Below are positions 7,101 through 11,029 of a stretch of DNA of 11,029 nucleotides, in pieces (the stretch's first letter is position 1; each line of letters opens with the position of its first letter). This DNA is from Pseudomonadota bacterium (GTDB lineage: Bacteria > Pseudomonadota > Gammaproteobacteria > Burkholderiales > Ferrovaceae). The position numbers and the translations under genes are program-made. The stretch lies in NCBI GenBank assembly GCA_021828745.1, contig JAJZDE010000040.1:1-11029 (forward strand). The letters are read 5' to 3'. The notes beneath the pieces were generated by a model. It did no database searches. It worked only from the letters and a program-made list of their open reading frames with translations, and was not told the DNA's origin.

Positions 7101-9110
7101 GGTGGATTTTTTCTGGATTTTGTCGGTGATGGCGATGACTTCCATCTTGCTCGGGTCATGCCCGGCCAACTCCAGTTTGTTGACCATGGCATCAAAACGG
7201 TCATCGTGGGAGCGCAGGGCCTGCAAGACCTGCCACACCACGGCATAGGTCTTGTTGTCGTTCAGGGCTTCGTGGGGCTCCTTGCCTACGGGAATGACTA
7301 CAGGCAGGATGACATAGCCCAGTTGCTTGCCGGGAGCGTTACGCATGACCCGACCCACAGATTGCACTACATCCACCTGGGAATTGCGCGGGGTGAGGAA
7401 CAGCACGGCATCCAGTGCCGGGACATCCACTCCTTCGGAGAGACAGCGCACATTGCTCAAGATTCGGCAGGTGTTGTCAGGCGAGGGTTCCTTGAGCCAA
7501 ACCAGTTTGGCTTCCTTCTGGCTGGCATTCATGGCCCCATCCACATGCTCGGCCTCGCAGATCAGCCGTGCCTCTGTCTCGAATTCCTCCTGCTCCTGAT
7601 AGGCTTCCACGACCAACTTGAACATGTCGGCAATCTGCCTGGAACTGACCTTGTGGGTTTTGCCATCCTTGACGCGCTCGATGACCTGGCAAAAAGCCAC
7701 GGCACGACGCATCGGTGACAGGTCGGCCTCAGTCAACCCCTGTTTGGCCAATGCCTTCCAGCATCCGACGATACGGGCCGCGTCATCCACCTTGAGTTGG
7801 TTGTTCTCATCCTTGAGCAGGTCTTGCAGGCGACGACTGACATGGGCTTCTTCCACGGCCAGCACGATGACCTTGTAATCCACCAGCAACCCCAGTTGAA
7901 CGGCGGTGGAGAAAGTAATGATGTGCAGATCCTTGCCGTACAGCGCCTCGTCGTCCATGGAGCAGAGAACCACATTGTCCGTTTCAGCCCTGGCCTTGGC
8001 GCTGGTGCCATAGACTCGCGGGGTGGCGGTCATGTACAGCCGTTTGGCGGCGGTGATGCAGTCTTGCCGGTGAACCCGGACAAAGGCGCTTTCGTCATCG
8101 TCAAAGGTGGCCCCCGTGGTGCGGTGGGCTTCGTCGCATACGATCAGGTCAAACGAAGGCAATCCGTGCTGTTCCTGAGCCTGGTGAATGACCTCGATGG
8201 AGTGGTAGGTGCTGAAGATCACCGTCATGCCCTCATCACCCCGGCGCTTGGCCACGGCAGCGGCCAGTTTGGCGGCATTCGTGGTGGCGGGGTAGCGCAA
8301 TTCGTGAACCAGGGTTTCCACACGGTCTTCTTCCTTGCGTTTGCCCTTCTTGCCCACATCCGAATCGGAGCAGACCGCAAAGCCGTGAATGGTGACATCC
8401 GCCTCCTGCGTCCACTCCGTCAGGCTTTGTGACAGCAGGGCAAGGCTGGGCACCAGAAACAGAACCTGACTTCCTGAACCGGCCAGGGATTCGGCAATCT
8501 TGAGGCTGGTAAATGTCTTGCCCGTCCCGCAGGCCATGATGAGTTTACCCCGGTCGGCTGTTTGCAGTCCTGCCAGAACGGCACGCACCGCACCCTTCTG
8601 GTGGGGCATCAGGGATTTTTTATGGCGCAGTGGAGCAGACTGGTTGGGTTGATACCGTGACCAGTCAATGACGCTGGTTTCCAAGTCATACAGATCAACC
8701 CGGCTGACGGGAATGGTTTGATTCTCGATAGCTTCTTCAGCGTGTTGTGTCCATTGCAAACAGGTGCTGAATAGCAGACGGTGGGTAAATGCTGTTTTAC
8801 CTGAAGCCGTGATGAAGCGGTCAATGTCGTCCCTTCTCAGGAGATGATCTGCGGCGTAGAGTTTGCACTGGATGGCGTGAAACTCCCCTGTCCCGCGAAC
8901 CCTGGCCACCAGATCGATTCCGGCATCCTGCGCGTTGATCCCCTGCAAGCGTGCCCAGTCCGCATAGGTCCAGACATTTTCGTAGAGATCGCGGTACTTG
9001 GGTTCGTTCTTGAGGTAACAGACGATCAGGTCTTCAAAGTAGGTACCCTTCTCACGCTGGGTCTGGGCAATGGTGCGGTAGGCATCCAGCAGGGAAGACA
9101 GGGCAGACAC
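4200..9110 (-). CDS. Type ISP restriction-modification enzyme (nuclease-helicase-methyltransferase-TRD)
   Basis: This 1636-residue single-chain R-M enzyme resembles the LlaGI/LlaBIII group, which methylates adenine in its site and, on unmodified DNA, translocates and cuts. Parts in order: Mrr-like nuclease (about 1-155; D66, Q81-x-K83 of the PD-(D/E)xK fold); SF2 helicase (about 160-660) with Walker A GTGKT 195-199, DEAH 326-329, TATP 361-364 and QSVGRVMR 583-590; helical coupler (about 700-870); gamma-class N6-adenine methyltransferase with DPFTGTGTF 916-924 and NPPY 1022-1025; and target-recognition region (about 1225-1636). No frameshift or missing motif is visible, and length fits the family (about 1,570-1,640). 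The start is GTG at 9108-9110 with GAGGA (9117-9121) six bases upstream. The nearby ATG is out of frame. It needs no partner subunit and none is present. The recognition sequence cannot be deduced. Confidence 0.95.
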   Translation of the reverse strand: MSALSSLLDAYRTIAQTQREKGTYFEDLIVCYLKNEPKYRDLYENVWTYADWARLQGINAQDAGIDLVARVRGTGEFHAIQCKLYAADHLLRRDDIDRFITASGKTAFTHRLLFSTCLQWTQHAEEAIENQTIPVSRVDLYDLETSVIDWSRYQPNQSAPLRHKKSLMPHQKGAVRAVLAGLQTADRGKLIMACGTGKTFTSLKIAESLAGSGSQVLFLVPSLALLSQSLTEWTQEADVTIHGFAVCSDSDVGKKGKRKEEDRVETLVHELRYPATTNAAKLAAAVAKRRGDEGMTVIFSTYHSIEVIHQAQEQHGLPSFDLIVCDEAHRTTGATFDDDESAFVRVHRQDCITAAKRLYMTATPRVYGTSAKARAETDNVVLCSMDDEALYGKDLHIITFSTAVQLGLLVDYKVIVLAVEEAHVSRRLQDLLKDENNQLKVDDAARIVGCWKALAKQGLTEADLSPMRRAVAFCQVIERVKDGKTHKVSSRQIADMFKLVVEAYQEQEEFETEARLICEAEHVDGAMNASQKEAKLVWLKEPSPDNTCRILSNVRCLSEGVDVPALDAVLFLTPRNSQVDVVQSVGRVMRNAPGKQLGYVILPVVIPVGKEPHEALNDNKTYAVVWQVLQALRSHDDRFDAMVNKLELAGHDPSKMEVIAITDKIQKKSTKPKDKGEYKRGPSGRGSHGIGEPAPMTYPVQQDLQFEIGEIERAIYAKLVQKVGNRHHWEDWANDIAKIANTHIDRIRGILENPDNTGEQSAFTAFATDLRHNLNDSIGDDEIIEMLAQHLITKPVFDALFEGYSFAQHNPISQAMQSVVDILESHQIGKEADTLQAFYDSVKFRAAGIDNAAGKQKIVVELYDKFFRNAFPKMSERLGIVYTPVEVVDFIIHSVNHLLQTEFNQTLGSQGVHILDPFTGTGTFITRLLQSGLITPEELPYKYRNEIHANEIVLLAYYIAAINIEATYHGILQGNYQPFEGICLTDTFQLYEKEDLGDAMLVKNNNRRRRQKELDIRVIMGNPPYSAGQGSANDNNQNIAYPHLDDRIRLTYADRSTATNKNALYDSYIRAIRWASDRIGDSGVVGFVTNAGYLDSNSADGLRKCLAEEFSSIYVFHLRGNARTAGELRRKEKDNIFGIGSRAPIAISLLVKNPANEQHGQIYFHDIGDYLTREEKLGKLIEFGSIEGITGQALWQSVTPDQHGDWLNQRDDGFQQYIVMGDKSGTESLKLFENYSAGVKTQRDAWCYNSSRIHVEANMKRMIDFYNAEVDRFDKAHPGLDRNARESKVDGFINSDPARISWTRALKQDLVKGKRYSYDENALIQSLYRPFTKQWLYFNRRFNEMVYQMPRIFPDSTAKNLVIATTAIGSRNGFSCFISNSIIDLNCMEAGAQCFPLYLYYEDEQAEEPVESRMDSLFGESPQPVARSRTRRYALTDEGLAHFETAYPGEVISKEDVFYYLYGLLHSPDYRAKYADNLAKELPRIPCVPGVDRFWAFCQAGRDLAGLHLNYETIEPYPLTFTVHGDPKLTDADYRVEKMRYGKIGKDKDLTTIHYNDRITVSGIPLEAYEYIVNGKPGLDWVVERQCVKTDKDSGIVSDANDWAMDTMNDPKYPLDLIGKVVAVALGTRKIVCSLA

Positions 9111-9139
9111 GGATCATCCTCGAAAAGTCGTTAGCAGGG
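9059..9139 (-). repeat. Direct repeat copy A: ISP leader plus first codons
   Basis: This 81-base stretch spans the first 17-18 codons of the ISP gene and its 29-base leader. It recurs at 10685-10764 in the same orientation. I count seven substitutions and one single-base gap. The leader part (9111-9139) is identical, and the substitutions all fall in the coding part. Beyond 9139 the two copies diverge completely. Confidence 0.85.
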
Positions 9140-9188
9140 TGCCCTTGGGCACGCAAGGCGCTGGTGCCGCAAGGCGACACCTCGAAAA
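9118..9188 (-). promoter_or_regulatory. Repeat- and hairpin-rich leader of the ISP gene
   Basis: Just upstream of the start lie two copies of CCTCGAAAA (9118-9126 and 9180-9188, plus-strand reading). Between them sit a hairpin, GTGCCC-TT-GGGCAC (9139-9152); a 9-base direct repeat, CGCAAGGCG (9152-9160 and 9168-9176); and a second stem, GGTG-CGC/GCG-CACC, around 9164-9181. The density of symmetry suggests a site for control of the R-M gene, perhaps an operator or mRNA structure. No confident -35/-10 pair was found. No controller (C) gene is nearby. The regulatory role is inferred. Confidence 0.4.
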
Positions 9189-9419
9189 ATACAAAGCAGC
9201 CATCCTACTCCATAACCCCAATGTCAGGAATGGCCAATGACGGCAATGTGCTTGAAACGGATGGTCATGAATCAAATCGTCCGTCTGCAAGATGGTGAAT
9301 TCGGTCGTTCAATTTTTGAATCGCCTGGGATGGGCTTTGCTACAGACTCAACGCCCAGTGAACCGGCCAACAACCGCTGGGCCGGAGCAAAAAGTAGTAA
9401 CTGCAAAGGCCGCTGATTA
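9189..9419. other. Non-coding stretch with two weak coding traces
   Basis: No convincing gene is present. On the plus strand a 49-codon frame (9267-9416) starts MNQIVRLQDGEFGRSIF and has no clear ribosome-binding site. On the minus strand a 14-codon frame (9224-9268) reads MTIRFKHIAVIGHS and stops. The latter resembles the first residues of proteobacterial NAD kinases but is far too short to assign. The stretch probably holds the ISP promoter and possible remnants. Confidence 0.35.
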
Positions 9420-9860
9420 TCATGCGATGAATTTAGGTCGCGCCCGATGTATCACATCGGAGACATCCCGTATGGTCTTGGCACAGTTCATCACGAAGTC
9501 ATCGTCAACCTCAATGAGCGTCGAAACCTCCGATACATCTCCTTCATTGAAAAAGTTTTCGTTGGGCTGCTTGATTTTAAACGGTAAGGCCGTCGATCTA
9601 TTGAGCAATTTCCTATAACTTTCTCCTTTCCCATGTTTGAGAACATTGATTGCGAGCCGCAGATTTGAGAATCGCTCCTTGATATTTTCGTCACCCTTAG
9701 AGTTCAGGATCTCTGCGGCCTCTTTTAGTCCATTAGAGCACCCCAAGCGATCTTGGACTAGGGCTTCAAATATTGAGAACATTCCAACCGCCCCAAAAAA
9801 GCCCTTGTCTTCAGAATACACTTGAAGTATTCTGTGAAAAGACACCATCATGTGTCGCAC
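9420..9860 (-). CDS. Hypothetical protein, unknown family, possibly N-terminally truncated
   Basis: The gene encodes 146 residues if GTG (9858-9860) is used; ATG codons at 9851 and 9848 are alternatives. I do not recognise the family. The protein looks soluble and mainly helical in its first half (SFHRILQVYSEDKGFFGAV, then RFSNLRLAINVLKHGKG). An acidic C-terminal block follows (FFNEGDVSEVSTLIEVDDD, then IRDVSDVIHRARP). Base composition is ordinary for the window and the frame is clean, so it is likely a real gene. No Shine-Dalgarno precedes any start. The frame stays open upstream (WFFGGFKFEVRH) to a stop at about 9894-9896, where AT-rich DNA begins, so the true N-terminus may be lost. It lies 310 bases upstream of the ISP gene on the same strand. 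A helical all-alpha fold such as HEPN is one possibility, but the RxxxxH motif is not evident. Confidence 0.6.
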   Translation of the reverse strand: MRHMMVSFHRILQVYSEDKGFFGAVGMFSIFEALVQDRLGCSNGLKEAAEILNSKGDENIKERFSNLRLAINVLKHGKGESYRKLLNRSTALPFKIKQPNENFFNEGDVSEVSTLIEVDDDFVMNCAKTIRDVSDVIHRARPKFIA

Positions 9861-9926
9861 TTCGAACTTGAATCCGCCAAAAAACCATATTAATTACTAA
9901 TAAAAAATTTGAATGGGGAGTTTTCT

Positions 9927-10541
9927 ATGAAAAAAAACCTGATTATTTTATCAATTGCTAGCACATTTTCTGCTTCAAGCGCAATGGCTGCGGATCAAGG
10001 ATGGTATGTGCTTGGTGGATTAGGTCAATCAACAAGCAACAATGGTCAATCTACTTTAGATAATTCATTGTATGGAAATGGTGCCAGAGGATTTTCTTCT
10101 AGTTATACCAAAGGAACATTCTATAACTTAGACTTAGGCTACCAGTTTAATAAATTTGTGGCTGTTGAAGGTGGTTATATTGGTTCTGGAGGGACCAACT
10201 ATTCTGCTGGCGGTGGGAATTTGGCAAGCCCACTTAATGTTTCTGGAAATATTAGTGGAGCGGAAATTGCGGCTGTAGGATTTATTCCTTTGACTAATAA
10301 CTTTAGTCTTCTTGGTAAATTTGGGGTGACAAGTATAACTGAGTCGGCCTCAGTTAATTACGCAGGCGGTTCTGCATCTGTAAATGGAACACTAACAGCC
10401 GCAACATATGGTATTGGAGCGCAATACTATTTCAACAGTAATTTGTTTGGGAGATTAGACCTCGATAGTTATAGCGTGGGAGATTCATCTTATTCATCTC
10501 GTGGAGATGTTTGGACTGTCAACATTGGTTACCACTTTTGA
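9927..10541 (+). CDS. Outer membrane beta-barrel protein (OmpA/OmpX/OmpW-size porin-like)
   Basis: The gene encodes 204 residues. The signal peptide has KK at 2-3, a hydrophobic core and Ala19-Met20-Ala21 before a cleavage at Ala22. The mature part (about 183 residues) alternates polar and aromatic or hydrophobic residues, with Gly/Ser/Asn-rich loops, and ends in VNIGYHF. A terminal phenylalanine is the signal for the BAM complex. Size fits an eight-stranded barrel. Motifs such as GWYVLGGLG, FYNLDLGYQFNKFVAVEGGY and TAATYGIGAQYYF are typical of the OMP beta-barrel superfamily. Cargo or function is unknown. Start ATG 9927 is chosen because GGGGAG (9915-9920) sits six bases upstream; an earlier in-frame TTG at 9909 has no such site. 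The gene is clearly AT-richer than its neighbours, which suggests separate acquisition. A weak promoter could be TTGAAT (9868-9873) with TAATTA (9891-9896). Confidence 0.9.
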   Translation: MKKNLIILSIASTFSASSAMAADQGWYVLGGLGQSTSNNGQSTLDNSLYGNGARGFSSSYTKGTFYNLDLGYQFNKFVAVEGGYIGSGGTNYSAGGGNLASPLNVSGNISGAEIAAVGFIPLTNNFSLLGKFGVTSITESASVNYAGGSASVNGTLTAATYGIGAQYYFNSNLFGRLDLDSYSVGDSSYSSRGDVWTVNIGYHF

Positions 10542-10566
10542 TGGCCGTTTGATGAACAACTAAAAG

Positions 10567-10603
10567 AATGCGGTTTCTGGGCCTTCAGGAGTCGCATTTT
10601 TTT
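10567..10603 (+). terminator. Rho-independent terminator of the outer membrane protein gene
   Basis: AATGCGGTTTCTG (10567-10579) pairs with CAGGAGTCGCATT (10586-10598) around a GGCCTT loop, a 13-bp stem with a few G-T pairs. A seven-T run follows (10597-10603). It begins 25 bases after the stop codon. The opposite strand also gives a stem followed by TTCTTTT, so it could work in both directions. Confidence 0.9.
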
Positions 10604-10742
10604 ATACTTTCCATGTACTAATCCCTGAATCCATGTTCGTTATAGAAGAATTTTCACTTGAGACCAAATCGACATGAATTTGACGGGTCTGAGCGATAGT
10701 ACGGTAGACTTCCAGCAGTGAAGACAGGGCAACACGGATCAT
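10602..10742 (-). pseudogene. Remnant 5' end of a second Type ISP gene
   Basis: From the ATG at 10742 the frame reads MIRVALSSLLEVYRTIAQT, then leaves homology after about 19 residues and stops at 10602. It corresponds to SALSSLLDAYRTIAQT of the intact enzyme. Relative to that gene one base is missing near the start, so GTG is out of frame here and only ATG reads through. Five of the seven coding differences are silent third-position changes; the other two are Asp to Glu and Ala to Val. This pattern points to divergence while functional, followed by loss of all but the extreme 5' end. Confidence 0.7.
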
Positions 10743-10764
10743 CCTCGAAAAGTCGTTAGCAGGG
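10685..10764 (-). repeat. Direct repeat copy B: ISP leader plus first codons
   Basis: This 80-base counterpart of 9059-9139 has the same orientation. Identity ends abruptly on both sides: at 10685, where the ISP coding homology stops, and at 10764, where both copies share GCAGGG and then part. The sequence GGCCCCCCGAGTTCGACAC follows at 10765. It may be the end of the transposable element whose transposase lies to the right. Confidence 0.85.
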
Positions 10765-10834
10765 GGCCCCCCGAGTTCGACACTTTTTTGCGTAACTGAT
10801 TGTATTTGAACGATGCACATGTTAAAAATTGTCA

Positions 10835-11029
10835 CTACAACGCGATTTTTGAGGGTTTTGGCAGATTGACCGTATCGAATAAATCCTTTTGTTCAGGGGT
10901 CAGAGTGGTAAGCCCCTTGGCTGATTGTTTGCGATGGAGCGTGATCTGGTGATGCTGAATACCGCGCACTACTTCCAGCATCCGGTTTGGGGAATAGGGG
11001 CTGTTCTTGGCCTTGAGGCGCATCCGAAG
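10835..11029 (-). CDS. Transposase C-terminus, probably IS1634/IS4-like, cut by window edge
   Basis: The minus frame reads LRMRLKAKNSPYSPNRML, EVVRGIQHHQITLHRK, then LTTLTPEQKDLFDTVNL, PKPSKIAL and TAG (10835-10837). It is open to the right edge, so about 65 C-terminal residues are visible. The pattern 'SPxRxLExxRxIQxHxxxL...LTPEQKxLFxxLxLxKP' is what I associate with the C-termini of IS1634-type DDE transposases. The catalytic triad would lie outside the window. About 70 non-coding bases separate the stop from the edge of repeat B at 10764, a normal distance to an IS end. I cannot see the opposite end, so a terminal inverted repeat cannot be confirmed. Whether the element is intact is unknown. 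Confidence 0.6.
   Translation of the reverse strand, partial: LRMRLKAKNSPYSPNRMLEVVRGIQHHQITLHRKQSAKGLTTLTPEQKDLFDTVNLPKPSKIAL

Noticed and set aside
6603..7718. 371-codon open frame on the plus strand
   Set aside because: It lies wholly antisense to the helicase and coupler region of the ISP gene, whose motifs are intact. The translation (V/G/L-rich, no domain) is a shadow of that GC-rich coding sequence.
9139..9188. CRISPR-like short repeats upstream of the ISP gene
   Set aside because: There are only two copies each of 9-base words, with no regular spacer length and no cas genes.
9224..9268. Possible NAD kinase N-terminus (MTIRFKHIAVIGHS)
   Set aside because: It is suggestive, but 14 codons ending in a stop are too few to assign. 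Kept only as a trace in the non-coding stretch.
9267..9416. 49-codon plus-strand frame in the ISP upstream region
   Set aside because: There is no ribosome-binding site and no recognised motif, and it overlaps the likely promoter region. Not called as a gene.

Overview
The window looks like accessory DNA from a Gram-negative bacterium, most likely a beta- or gammaproteobacterium. The pointers are a signal-peptide beta-barrel outer membrane protein, a proteobacterial-style PAS/GAF/GGDEF/EAL protein, IS3-family and other transposase debris, and a group IIC-type intron tail. No rRNA, tRNA or core housekeeping gene is present, so the genus cannot be fixed.

Layout, left to right. (1) At 1-124 there is the N-terminal part of an IS3-family OrfA, minus strand, running off the left edge. 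(2) At 266-2926, minus strand, there is a complete 886-residue soluble PAS-GAF-PAS-GGDEF-EAL protein, predicted to make and/or break cyclic-di-GMP. (3) About 3080-3980 is a corridor of broken mobile DNA: a second, different IS3 OrfA fragment, a possible transposase tail, the 3' end (domains V and VI) of a group IIC-like intron, a core piece of a tyrosine recombinase cut at both ends, and the 3' end of a lost membrane-protein gene. (4) At 3977-4111 there is an intact 44-codon gene with a good ribosome-binding site, for a one-helix membrane protein with a His-rich tail. (5) At 4200-9110, minus strand, there is a 1636-residue Type ISP restriction-modification enzyme with nuclease, helicase, methyltransferase and target-recognition parts in one chain and all visible motifs intact. 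(6) At 9111-9420 lies its repeat-rich upstream region. (7) At 9420-9860, minus strand, there is an unrecognised protein that may have lost its N-terminus. (8) At 9927-10541, plus strand, there is an AT-rich outer membrane protein gene with its own ribosome-binding site and a strong terminator. (9) At 10685-10764 there is a diverged second copy of the 5' end of the ISP gene plus its leader. (10) At 10835-11029, minus strand, there is the C-terminus of a transposase, probably IS1634-like, running off the right edge.

The genes do not form one pathway. The ISP enzyme is a self-sufficient antiphage system. The most informative structural observation is that its first ~50 bases of coding sequence and its leader occur twice in the same orientation, bracketing the 146-codon unknown gene and the outer membrane gene. 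The differences between the two coding stretches are mostly synonymous. This suggests the remnant comes from a related, once functional ISP allele, not from recent local duplication. I found no clear evidence of a wholly new multi-gene system. The best candidates for undescribed biology are the 146-residue protein beside the R-M gene and the His-rich small membrane protein.
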